Shown here: positions 1 through 7,380 of the stretch, piece after piece
Position numbering within the stretch: position 1 is the first letter of the stretch
Layout of the letters: every line of letters begins with the position of its first letter
From: JBGSUE01 sp041753515
Lineage (GTDB): Bacteria > Patescibacteriota > Microgenomatia > UBA10105 > UBA927
DNA: 48,076 bases
NCBI GenBank assembly: GCA_041753515.1
Contig: JBGSUE010000007.1
Location: 1-48,076, forward strand
Direction of reading: 5' to 3'
Notes under the pieces: model-generated
The model's input: the letters and a program-made list of their open reading frames with translations, nothing else
Told to the model about the DNA's origin: nothing
Database searches by the model: none
Position numbers and translations under genes: made by a program

Positions 1-23
1 TTCATCAATCTTATTTCAATTTA

Positions 24-986
24 CTACTCACAAATATATATTTCTTCCCAACTGCGTCCCTCGCGTCCGATAGCATCTCCACCTTTACAGATTAAGATAG
101 TGCCAGATTCAATGGTCGCTTCATTCGGACCTGACATAAAACCATTGTCACCATTTTGTGTCGCAACTTCTTTTTTAACTCGCTTGCCTTCGCGCCACGC
201 CGCAAGGTCGTAAGCGTTTACAGAACCATAACCGCCGCCACTACCAAAATAAGATGGGCCATAAATATTTTTCAGTTTTAGAGTACCAGCTTCTACAACC
301 TGTGCGTCTTTCAAAACCTGCTCTGTTCTGTGGTCAAATCTCATTTTCTCTACTTTGCCTTTTACTTCAGGTGGAAGTTCTCGGTTGTAGGTTACTTGTG
401 CGCCTCTTTGCTGATAATTTTCGTAAAGCATTTTTCTTACTTCTTCTCTAAATGCTTCATAAGCTTCGGGCGTAACTGCTTCACCAGCAACATAGTAGAA
501 AGTTGCGGCATCTGTAATTTGAGAGAAACTAGAAGAAGAAACTTCTTTGTCTCCGATGAAGTGTCTAAAACGACTACCATCGCCACTACTTTTTCCACTA
601 AAGGCCATTTGATCATCGTAGAGTGGTGACCAATCTCTTCCGAGAGCCAATTTTTTAATAATTTCTTCTTCTCCAACATTAACCAATGATTCTATCTGAC
701 CAGTTTTGTAGCCGTAAAAATCAGTGCTGTATACTGCTCCAATAAAATCACCTTTCACTCCTGCGATAATTTCTTTAGCTTTCTCCAAACCAGATTCAAG
801 ATGTTTTTTGCTTTCAAGAGGATTAACTTCTGGGATTGCTTTTTCCCAACGATTATCGTCTTCTTCGTATTCCTGTTGTTCGCCCGCAAATTCTGCTACA
901 CCTTCTTTATATTCAGCCCATCCTTCCTCTATCTCCTTTTTTACTTTGTTTGGGTCTTCTGAACCTCCGCGCATTTTTTCTGACAT
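24..986 (-). CDS. Hypothetical protein, 320 aa, charged and soluble
   Basis: I do not recognise this protein. Its first 100 residues are rich in Glu and Lys and look helical. The C-terminal third has a Gly-rich patch (YFGSGGGYGSVNAYD) and ends with IESGTILICKGGDAIGREGRSWEEIYICE-type sequence containing two Cys. There is no signal peptide or membrane segment. The start at 986 is preceded by AAAGGA about 10 bases upstream, a plausible ribosome binding site. It lies downstream of a small XRE regulator on the same strand, separated by an AT-rich gap with a C11 homopolymer, so the two may be co-regulated. Coding is likely from length and composition; function is unknown. Confidence 0.7.
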   Translation of the reverse strand: MSEKMRGGSEDPNKVKKEIEEGWAEYKEGVAEFAGEQQEYEEDDNRWEKAIPEVNPLESKKHLESGLEKAKEIIAGVKGDFIGAVYSTDFYGYKTGQIESLVNVGEEEIIKKLALGRDWSPLYDDQMAFSGKSSGDGSRFRHFIGDKEVSSSSFSQITDAATFYYVAGEAVTPEAYEAFREEVRKMLYENYQQRGAQVTYNRELPPEVKGKVEKMRFDHRTEQVLKDAQVVEAGTLKLKNIYGPSYFGSGGGYGSVNAYDLAAWREGKRVKKEVATQNGDNGFMSGPNEATIESGTILICKGGDAIGREGRSWEEIYICE

Positions 987-1088
987 ATTATTTGTCCTTT
1001 CTCTTATATGGCGTGAGCCAACTTCAAGAAATTAAGATTAATGGTTAATAAATTTTTTAATTACTTTAACAACTTTACTGATATTCTA

Positions 1089-1099
1089 CCCCCCCCCCC
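1089..1099. repeat. C11 homopolymer tract
   Basis: Eleven consecutive C on the plus strand (G on the minus strand) lie between the stop of the XRE gene and the start of the 320-residue gene. The surrounding gap 987-1119 is otherwise AT-rich and shows no other clear element. Confidence 0.9.
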
Positions 1100-1119
1100 G
1101 ACACTTTTGCAATACCCCC

Positions 1120-1326
1120 TCAGTTTATCAAATCATCAACACTAACATCAAGGGCTTTCGCAACCTTTTTCAGCGTTTCTAGTGTCGGGTTTTTATTTTC
1201 TCCCGACTCCATTTTAATAAGGGTGTTATTGGCGACATCGGCCAGTCGCGCTAACTTCTCTTGCGAAAGCCCTTTGGCTTCCCTTAACCGCTTTACATTG
1301 TTTGATAAATTTTGGTTATTTGACAT
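1120..1326 (-). CDS. XRE-family helix-turn-helix regulator, 68 aa
   Basis: A single-domain Cro/CI-type DNA-binding protein. Residues about 8-65 fit the HTH_3 pattern: VKRLREAKGLSQEKLARLA then VANNTLIKMESGENKNP then LETLKKVAKALDVSVDDLI. No effector or dimerisation domain is present, so it is a minimal regulator of the kind found in mobile elements and toxin-antitoxin loci. The downstream gene on the same strand is an unknown 320-residue protein, its most likely operon partner or target. Confident as an XRE protein; its regulon cannot be seen. Confidence 0.92.
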   Translation of the reverse strand: MSNNQNLSNNVKRLREAKGLSQEKLARLADVANNTLIKMESGENKNPTLETLKKVAKALDVSVDDLIN

Positions 1327-1432
1327 ACCATCAGTAAAAGATTAACATTATAGTGGAGTGTCCATTTATCTATTACTACTATGATGTTACACCAAAATTT
1401 CAAACAAATCAATATGTGGAATTATTTTATGG

Positions 1433-1672
1433 CGGAAAGTTTTCCGAAAAAACGAAATTGGAATCCCGCCCGCATTCCTCCCCAGACCCCTCCTGCGGGC
1501 GGAAATTCAGCCGAGGCAAAGCGAAAAATCCTTTTCCCCAGAAAAAAAGATTTTCGCTTTGCCGAGTCCGTATTGAAGCCCCACGCACTGCCCGAATACT
1601 TGGAGGGCAGTGCGTGGGGCTTTCGTGGAGCGTACGATTCAGTTTCGCTTCACCACGCACGCGGAGCGTGCG
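1433..1672. repeat. Intergenic island of five consecutive inverted repeats
   Basis: Five hairpins follow one another with no credible gene: 1433-1438/1441-1446 (CGGAAA/TTTCCG); 1466-1474/1494-1502 (CCGCCCGCA and its complement); 1515-1530/1549-1563 (GGCAAAGCGA... with one bulge); 1576-1593/1605-1622 (18 perfect pairs, loop of 11); 1656-1662/1666-1672 (CGCACGC/GCGTGCG). The GC content is well above the flanks. Open frames across this stretch are explained by the palindromes. The region lies between two divergent regulators, the XRE gene and the winged-helix gene. Confidence 0.85.
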
Positions 1673-1715
1673 AAGTCATTACCTCACTTTGTTTTGGAAA
1701 TAGGTGCGAGTTTGG

Positions 1716-1721
1716 TACAAT
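1716..1721 (+). promoter_or_regulatory. Probable -10 box for the winged-helix gene
   Basis: TACAAT lies 15 bases before the ATG at 1737, with TTGGAA at 1694-1699 as a weak -35 (spacing 16). It implies a leader of about 8 bases and argues for the ATG at 1737 over the one at 1704, which lies upstream of the box. Confidence 0.45.
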
Positions 1722-1736
1722 AGAGACACCGATTGT

Positions 1737-2027
1737 ATGACTTCAGGAAAAAGGTTGCATGCCAAAATAAAGCCATATGCCGGAATGGTCCATGGCATTG
1801 CGCACCCCTTGCGCCTGGCGATTGCATTTTCCCTGGCCAAAGAAGGCGAACTTCCGGTTTGGCAAATTATTGAATTATTAAAGGTATCACCGGAGCTAGT
1901 ATCTCATCATTTGGAAGTTATGAGAAAGACCGGATGGGTCAAGAGGGTGAGGATAGGCAAGCGGGTGACGTATTCGATTATTCCCCGGAATCTCGTGGAG
2001 ATACACCGTCTTTTGCTGTATACCTGA
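1737..2027 (+). CDS. ArsR-like winged-helix transcriptional regulator, 96 aa
   Basis: A small ArsR/HTH_20-type DNA-binding protein. GIAHPLRLAIAFSLAKEGELPVWQIIELLKVSPELVSHHLEVMRKTGWVK is the family helix-turn-helix (segment broken here only for description: helix 2 VWQIIELL, recognition helix SPELVSHHLEVM), followed by the wing VKRVRIGKRVTYSI. No Cys or His metal site of the classic ArsR type is visible, so the inducer is unknown. The start at 1737 is chosen over 1704 because a -10 box sits between them. Its last 50 bases overlap the convergent 491-residue gene. Confidence 0.8.
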   Translation: MTSGKRLHAKIKPYAGMVHGIAHPLRLAIAFSLAKEGELPVWQIIELLKVSPELVSHHLEVMRKTGWVKRVRIGKRVTYSIIPRNLVEIHRLLLYT

Positions 2028-3453
2028 GCATGTCAATGACTCCCTGAATATCAGGCTGAATTTGATTAGGCAGAAGGTCTAGTGATTTGAGAGTACGCAG
2101 TAAAAGAATTGGCCCGACCGTTTCTTTGTCAAGAAAAAGCTTATCAAACAGTTCGCGGTAGGTATAACCATCACTATATTCAGATCTGCCCATCAGCGGG
2201 ACGAGTGTGTGGGCATTTTCAATAATCTGTTTTGCAAAACGCTCCTCCTGCCAGGGATAGGTATCATCCAGCATGCCTTCCTGTGGTAAGATGAGCCCGC
2301 CAAGAATTCCAAGAGCAGATGCCAGCCTGACGCTCGTGTCAAAATCATGGGTGCACATATCCATCCACTGAAGCACAATTTCATTGTCATAAAAACTGTT
2401 GCCCGTCAGGTCTGTCCCACGATCCAAGAGCCGTTTGAGTTCCCTGCGGAATGCCGTTACGGACTCCGGCAGGATGAGCTGTTCAAGGGGTATCCATCCG
2501 TGAATTGATTCCGGCAGTTGTTTTATAATCGGTTTCATAATTCGAAGTGCAGCGATAAGTGCTTCCTTCGCAGTTTCATAGTGGGGGTTCTCGATTGATT
2601 CAGGGAGTGAGCTCATGGTAAAGTGAGACGGATCATACAAAACGTGAAGCTGTCCGTCCGTGCCCTCTAAAATTTTTTTTGCGTACCGCTGGTTGTGTCC
2701 ATGGTGTGTGCCCAGCCTCATATCACCGGCCAGTGATGCAGATTTTCGCATAAACACCATGTCGTGGGTAAAGTGGAACCGTGTAAAATGGTTGGAGACG
2801 AGATGGTGCCGCAGGGCATATCCGCGTGTACCAAATGTAAAAATTTCAAAATGATCAACCAGTGCAGAACTGTTGCTTGATTGAAATGCATCCAGTTTCT
2901 CTCCCGGCCTCCATAATTTTAGCAGCGGGTTATTCTGTATTTCATCCTTTAGAGTGAGTAGATGGGAAAGAATATCAGCCTTATCGGGAATGACAAAATA
3001 GGTATCTACATCGTGTGATCCGGCAATCAGGGATTGGAGAATGGGAATGCGGTGCGGTTGCGGCAATGAGCCGATCATGTGGTTGGGGATGGATTGCTCA
3101 TCGGTATGTGCATCGTCTGCAAAGACATACCGATACGTTCTTCCGACAGTTTTGGATACTTTCGGATACCGTGCAAATGCTCCAATGGTGTGGCATATCA
3201 CGGGGCGAACATCCGTGGACGAAACCGGAAGAAGAACGAGCGGAATATGGTCCTCCACAAGACCAATATTACGCTCAAGCAGTCCGGGCAGGAGGTGTTC
3301 ACTGAAGATTCTTTGGGGATCGATTTCATGAAGATCACTTGTCTGCCGGATAATTGTGTCCTTGAGCGGTTCTTCAAGAAAAGCACTTTGCCCGTCAGGT
3401 CTGGATAATTCGTCGAAGACTCTCCAGGTACGGGATCGGGTTTCAAGCGTCAT
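1978..3453 (-). CDS. Unknown 491-aa protein, second gene of a regulator operon
   Basis: I do not recognise a family. The protein is soluble, without signal peptide or membrane segments. It has several His-rich stretches (residues about 210-250: RHHLVSNHFTRFHFTHDMVF, then GTHHGHNQRY) and a GSHDVDTYFVI segment near residue 145 that faintly recalls a nucleotidyltransferase GSxxDxD motif; the rest of that fold is not evident. Its ATG overlaps the TGA of the upstream winged-helix gene (ATGA at 3450-3453), so translation is coupled and the two products very likely act together. The 3' end overlaps the convergent regulator by 50 bases. Confidence 0.75.
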   Translation of the reverse strand: MTLETRSRTWRVFDELSRPDGQSAFLEEPLKDTIIRQTSDLHEIDPQRIFSEHLLPGLLERNIGLVEDHIPLVLLPVSSTDVRPVICHTIGAFARYPKVSKTVGRTYRYVFADDAHTDEQSIPNHMIGSLPQPHRIPILQSLIAGSHDVDTYFVIPDKADILSHLLTLKDEIQNNPLLKLWRPGEKLDAFQSSNSSALVDHFEIFTFGTRGYALRHHLVSNHFTRFHFTHDMVFMRKSASLAGDMRLGTHHGHNQRYAKKILEGTDGQLHVLYDPSHFTMSSLPESIENPHYETAKEALIAALRIMKPIIKQLPESIHGWIPLEQLILPESVTAFRRELKRLLDRGTDLTGNSFYDNEIVLQWMDMCTHDFDTSVRLASALGILGGLILPQEGMLDDTYPWQEERFAKQIIENAHTLVPLMGRSEYSDGYTYRELFDKLFLDKETVGPILLLRTLKSLDLLPNQIQPDIQGVIDMLRYTAKDGVSPRDSGE

Positions 3454-4622
3454 AGGACTATCCGAAAACCCTTTCCATGCACTGTGTGAATGATGCCGGG
3501 CGGGATGTTGAGTGCCCCAAGAGATTTTCTCAGACGGGACAGTGCTTTGTCTATCGCCCAGTCGGAATACTCATCATTGTCTCCTGAAAGTATTCGGGCA
3601 ATGGCATCGCGTGACAGAACTGCGCCATCGGACTGCACAAATGCCCGCAGGAGTTTTTGGTCTGATTGGGAAAGGGCGGCATTCACGGCAACGCCATTCA
3701 GAAGAATGGTGCCGGGTTTCTGGTATTGGATACGAATCTTCGGCTGCATGTGTGAAATAAACTCCGATAAGAGGGGTATGGCAATGATGTTTCTTCCGCT
3801 GATGGTGTTGATCCACCCGGTGTCCGTTAAAAAAGACAGGCTGTGTTTTTCAACCGGATCCGTCACCTGTGTTCCCGCAAGTACTTTTTTCATCACTTCC
3901 TGTTCACTTGATAAAAGCCCGCGCCACATAATGTCGAGCCTCATGGTCATCTCGTGGTGATGGAAGAGGTCGGTGTGAGAACAATTCGGGTGTTCCCGAA
4001 GGTATCTCAAAGCTTCCTTGGGCAGAAAGAAATTGCCGCCGGCTGTATGCTGTGCGATAGTTTCCAGCGTCTCCGGTTTTAGTTTCACGTGCCACATTGC
4101 CGCCTGGTGTTTAAGGTATGTACGTGTATCAGCAGACGAGTGAAGGGGATACCGCAGGACGTTGCGGGTCCATACGCTTGCAGTATCAAAAACGTGCCGG
4201 TACGACGGATGGGTACAATCCATCAGGAAAAACAGAAGCATGCTGACTGTTTCAAGCTCTATCTGGCGGCGCATGAGAAAATGGAATATCGAGGCATTTC
4301 CTGTCTGAAGGTACCGGTCCATACCCAGAATGAGAATGAGTGTGTGTGTTTGTCCCTTCCGTACCATTTTGAGGGCTTGTTCCCAATTTCCTGACTCTTC
4401 ATCGTCAAGAATGGTATCGGCATCGATTACAAAGATTCGGATGTTTTTCAGGTATTTTGTTGACAGCCAGGGATCGTTGTGAAGCTGGGTAATGCGGTAC
4501 AGGAGATCCGCTTTGTTGTAATAGTAGCAGCTGCCGGTTTCAGGAATCAGGGCAAATTTTCTCCATGATCCATAGAGTGCATCATTGCTTTCGGCAGAGA
4601 GTGGCAATGGAATCCGCTTCAT
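3450..4622 (-). CDS. Predicted regulator: ATPase-like N-terminus with OmpR-type winged helix
   Basis: The last 95 residues form an OmpR/PhoB-type winged helix: LSQSDQKLLRAFVQ, LSRDAIARILSG, DWAIDKALSRLRKSLG, IHTVHGKGFRIV. There is no receiver domain in front. Instead about 290 residues resemble an AAA/STAND-like ATPase remnant: IRIFVIDADTIL looks like a Walker B strand, but no good P-loop is visible, so ATP binding is doubtful. I chose the ATG at 4622 rather than the GTG at 4640 because TACAAT lies 8 bases before 4622, the spacing seen at many starts in this window. It is translationally coupled to the 491-residue gene. Confidence 0.7.
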   Translation of the reverse strand: MKRIPLPLSAESNDALYGSWRKFALIPETGSCYYYNKADLLYRITQLHNDPWLSTKYLKNIRIFVIDADTILDDEESGNWEQALKMVRKGQTHTLILILGMDRYLQTGNASIFHFLMRRQIELETVSMLLFFLMDCTHPSYRHVFDTASVWTRNVLRYPLHSSADTRTYLKHQAAMWHVKLKPETLETIAQHTAGGNFFLPKEALRYLREHPNCSHTDLFHHHEMTMRLDIMWRGLLSSEQEVMKKVLAGTQVTDPVEKHSLSFLTDTGWINTISGRNIIAIPLLSEFISHMQPKIRIQYQKPGTILLNGVAVNAALSQSDQKLLRAFVQSDGAVLSRDAIARILSGDNDEYSDWAIDKALSRLRKSLGALNIPPGIIHTVHGKGFRIVL

Positions 4623-4630
4623 GGTCAGGA

Positions 4631-4672
4631 ATTGTATCACGAAACGTATTATCTGACCATTTTTGGTCAGAT
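4631..4672 (-). promoter_or_regulatory. Promoter with palindromic operator of the regulator operon
   Basis: On the minus strand TACAAT (4636-4631) precedes the ATG at 4622 by 8 bases. A perfect 9-base inverted repeat, ATCTGACCA (4651-4659) and TGGTCAGAT (4664-4672) around TTTT, covers the expected -35 position. A third half-site GGTCAG is at 4623-4628. This is the layout expected of an operator, possibly autoregulatory through the downstream winged-helix protein. Confidence 0.55.
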
Positions 4673-4759
4673 TTTAAGTCAAATACTTCAGGAAAAGGTG
4701 TTATAGGATTTGCACGTACCTTGTCAGCCGTGTATCACCACTCAAATAAGGAGAATCTC

Positions 4760-5212
4760 ATGTCAATTGTTTCAAACCGTTTCTTTTTGGTTTTTCTGGC
4801 AATCGCCGTCATTCTGGCCTTCATTGCCACGCCGCTGTACCGTGATGCAGCACGGGATGCGCAAGCTGGGGTTTATGCTTTCAGATCCAATCCGGTTTTG
4901 ATCACAGGGATCACTGTGAGAAATAATATTCCGGAGTGGGGCGGAACTCTGACCACTGCACTTGGATGGCACATGGATTGTCAGCCGAAAGGGGACAACT
5001 ACAATGTTTCCCTTAAACCGAGGGACAATATCACCTGGGCACTTCATTTTACAACAGCGGTTCCTTGCCCGAAAAATAATCGAGATGCATCCGGGCTACG
5101 GGCGATGGTGGAGGATCTGATTGAACAGCTGGAGAAACATCCTCAGAATCCTGTGTGGGATATATCCGGTATGGATTTTCTGCGAGGATTGCTTATGCTT
5201 CTTCCGAAGTGA
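4760..5212 (+). CDS. Secreted or membrane-anchored unknown protein, 150 aa
   Basis: No family is recognised. Residues 6-24 (NRFFLVFLAIAVILAFIAT) form an N-terminal signal or anchor segment, and the rest is extracytoplasmic, with two Cys (in MDCQPKG and VPCPKNN) that could pair. The start at 4760 is fixed by AAGGAGA at 4748-4754; the frame is open farther upstream but would bury the signal sequence. It diverges from the winged-helix/ATPase-like operon, with the palindromic operator between them, so it may be a regulated target of that system. Confidence 0.75.
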   Translation: MSIVSNRFFLVFLAIAVILAFIATPLYRDAARDAQAGVYAFRSNPVLITGITVRNNIPEWGGTLTTALGWHMDCQPKGDNYNVSLKPRDNITWALHFTTAVPCPKNNRDASGLRAMVEDLIEQLEKHPQNPVWDISGMDFLRGLLMLLPK

Positions 5213-5243
5213 TTGCTGGCTGACAAAGTGGGTACAAAAAAGT

Positions 5244-5291
5244 CGGTGCGGGTGGAAACCTGAAAAAATCACATAGTTTTCACCCGTACCG
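5244..5291. terminator. Convergent hairpin terminator
   Basis: CGGTGCGGGTGGAAAC (5244-5259) can pair with GTTTTCACCCGTACCG (5276-5291) with two wobble positions. It sits between two convergent genes and can serve both strands. Confidence 0.55.
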
Positions 5292-5302
5292 CTGTCAGTC
5301 AT

Positions 5303-6733
5303 TTACTCCATCCCGTTTGCCATGGAGGTGAGTTCGCTGATATCTGCAGTGTCGGATGATAGGCGGATCAGGACGTCTTTGGGTGTGATAAACCAGAGAG
5401 AAAGTTCTCCGTTATACATTGTGATATATGCCTCGCTGTTTTTAGCTGATAGAACTGCAGCGTTTTCAATGACTGTTCCTGCATCGCGTTTCTGTTCTTC
5501 CACAAACGAAATGAGTGAAAAATCGGGTAGAATTTTGACCTGTGTGAAAGTGATGGGTGATCGGATACTATCCTCCACAAATTCCGTCAGGGGAACATCA
5601 TATGTGACAGTCACTGCATCCTGGACGCCGGCAAACGATATGCCGGTCTGATAGTTGGTCCACGGCGTTCTTCCCAAAGCGTCTGGAGATGGGCGATACA
5701 ATGTGTACGTCACGTGTCCCGCAGCAGGTCCATAATTAAAATCAGTCGTTGTTGCCCTGAAGTACAGAAGTCCGAATGTGATCATCTGGGGAATTATTCC
5801 AAGGTAGAGAAGAATGGAAAGCCACATTTTTCCCGATCTGGTCATCGGTGTTACCGGGCGTGTATAGTATTTTTTTGACGGCAGCAAAACGACGAGTCCG
5901 AGATAAAACAGGAGTATATAATGGAAATATTGCATAAGTATTCCGACGGAAAATGTGTTCGGTAAAAATGGCGTCCCATCCAGGCGAAGGTATACAAGAA
6001 TCAGTTTCATAAGGGGGAAAAATATCTGCGGCAGAAAAATATAGGTTGTAGGAGGCAGGAGAATCATCACAGATAAAGCTAAAGTCCACGCTTTTCTTGA
6101 AGATGTTACAACCATATACGATGAATAAAGCGATATGTATGCAAAAAGAGTCGTGAGGACAGGGAGAAGGCCAATGAGAGGATAGAATCGCAGGAATAAA
6201 TACGGGAGGGACCCCGAATTGTACAAGCTCATTGCCAAAATACCGATTGCGGCAAGAGTTGTCAGTGACAGCATGATGTAGACGAGTGAAAGGAGTTTGA
6301 AAAGTAGACCCACAACGACAACAGAAGGATGCAATGGATCAAGAACATACTGTGAAACGATTTGCGAATAGTGAGCATCACCCAGTGCCGCTTCTATGTA
6401 TTCACTCACGATGCGCGTATTTGACGGGCGGTAGGATGGAGCGTGAGGCTTTGGAATGGGCTTACCCCGCGAAGTCCCGCTTTGCGGGACGGAGTGGGGT
6501 TTTGGAGGAATTTGTTGTGACTGAACAGGTTTTGATGCGGGCTTATCATGCTTGGGAAATTTTGGGATCGGGATCTTTAAAGCGCGTGCGGCAGTGACAT
6601 ATTCTTTAATTGTGGTGGTTGCTTTTCCGGAAAATTCCGAAAATGCAGACGTGTCTCTTTGAGCCGGAACGATGATATTGGGATTATGAAGTCCGGTATC
6701 AGATTCCGTCTGTGGGGCAGGAGTATCTGGCAT
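5303..6733 (-). CDS. Multi-pass membrane protein with Pro-rich cytoplasmic head, 476 aa
   Basis: No family is recognised. Residues 1-125 are rich in Pro, Lys and Ser and disordered; then come about six or seven hydrophobic segments (for example VVVVGLLFKLLSLVYIML, LTTLAAIGILAMSLY, AWTLALSVMILLPPTTYIF, YILLFYLGLVVLL, MWLSILLYLGIIPQMITFGLL); residues about 330-476 form a hydrophilic domain outside the last segment. The Pro-rich head carries a palindromic insert at 6463-6500 (GTCCCGC/GCGGGAC core) that looks repeat-derived. The ATG at 6733 is preferred to 6754 because TACAAT lies 9 bases before it. Confidence 0.75.
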   Translation of the reverse strand: MPDTPAPQTESDTGLHNPNIIVPAQRDTSAFSEFSGKATTTIKEYVTAARALKIPIPKFPKHDKPASKPVQSQQIPPKPHSVPQSGTSRGKPIPKPHAPSYRPSNTRIVSEYIEAALGDAHYSQIVSQYVLDPLHPSVVVVGLLFKLLSLVYIMLSLTTLAAIGILAMSLYNSGSLPYLFLRFYPLIGLLPVLTTLFAYISLYSSYMVVTSSRKAWTLALSVMILLPPTTYIFLPQIFFPLMKLILVYLRLDGTPFLPNTFSVGILMQYFHYILLFYLGLVVLLPSKKYYTRPVTPMTRSGKMWLSILLYLGIIPQMITFGLLYFRATTTDFNYGPAAGHVTYTLYRPSPDALGRTPWTNYQTGISFAGVQDAVTVTYDVPLTEFVEDSIRSPITFTQVKILPDFSLISFVEEQKRDAGTVIENAAVLSAKNSEAYITMYNGELSLWFITPKDVLIRLSSDTADISELTSMANGME

Positions 6734-6742
6734 ACAAGTATT

Positions 6743-6748
6743 ATTGTA
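6743..6748 (-). promoter_or_regulatory. -10 box, near-leaderless start of the 476-aa membrane protein
   Basis: On the minus strand TACAAT (within TATACAAT) ends 9 bases before the ATG at 6733. Confidence 0.5.
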
Positions 6749-6764
6749 TACCATTTTTCAATTG

Positions 6765-6836
6765 AGCCGACTGTCGGATTCGAACCGACGACCTACTGTT
6801 TACAAAACAGTTGCTCTACCACTGAGCTAAGTCGGC
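6765..6836 (-). tRNA. tRNA-Thr (UGU anticodon)
   Basis: The acceptor stem GCCGACT/AGTCGGC, D arm GCTC-AGTGGTA-GAGC, anticodon arm ACTGT-TTTGTAA-ACAGT and T arm with loop TTCGAAT all fold. The anticodon TGT reads ACA (Thr). The discriminator is U and no CCA is encoded. Confidence 0.95.
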
Positions 6837-7380
6837 ATGAAAATACGGGATCCCGCACTTCTATACCCGTCTTACTCCGGTTTGCAACTTTTTCGAAGTT
6901 GAAAAGCGGATTAGACGGATCTATACTCAAAAACTCACATACAAACCTGAGTTTTTGTGGTATATGACAAATTTTATCAAATTTGGCAAGAAAGTGCTGG
7001 GACAAAACAGTTGCTTTTATCCTGAAAATGTTGTGTCAAGCGTAGCTTGACTGATTCTTTGAATACAACATTTTTTGGACGAACCACTGAGCTATCTCGG
7101 CACAATATTACAATATAACAATTTAGAAAGAATTTATAAAGAAGTAAAACAATAGGAAATACAAAAATAAATGAAGAAAAACAATGTGTAAATAAGTACG
7201 CCCAGGCAAATTGAAGCATTTTCCCCGATCCTTTTAATCGGTGGGACTGGAACCAGTACCCTAGGGCACGGCTCACTTTGTCCTGTCCCAAGCGAAGCTT
7301 GGTACCTCATTGGAAATGATTTGTGGAGGAAAATGTGCTCCAACAATCACCCGAGCAATAGTATCGTAGAGGAAGTATTT
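6837..7380 (-). other. Gene-free stretch with tRNA-like remnants and hairpins
   Basis: No credible protein gene. On the minus strand, 7103-7083 reads like the first 21 bases of a tRNA (GTGCCGAGATAGCTCAGTGG). About 65 bases later, AGCAACTGTTTTGT (around 7018-7003) repeats the anticodon arm of the neighbouring tRNA-Thr. Between them lies a nested hairpin: 7025-7034/7065-7074 (AAAATGTTGT and its complement) with GTCAAGC/GCTTGAC at 7035-7051 inside. Near 7227-7250 a third fragment, GGTTCCAGTCCCACC on the minus strand, resembles a decayed T arm. None folds into a functional tRNA. Confidence 0.5.

Noticed and set aside
1353..1740. Open frames of about 77-119 residues across the hairpin island
   Set aside because: Their sequence is made of palindromes and has no ribosome site or recognisable protein.
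1978..3453. Assigning the 491-residue protein as a nucleotidyltransferase from GSHDVDTYFVI
   Set aside because: The second Asp motif and the rest of the fold are not recognisable; the similarity is too short.
6977..7346. Two minus-strand open frames of 104 and 70 residues near the tRNA
   Set aside because: They run over tRNA-like fragments and hairpins, lack ribosome sites and overlap each other; not credible genes.
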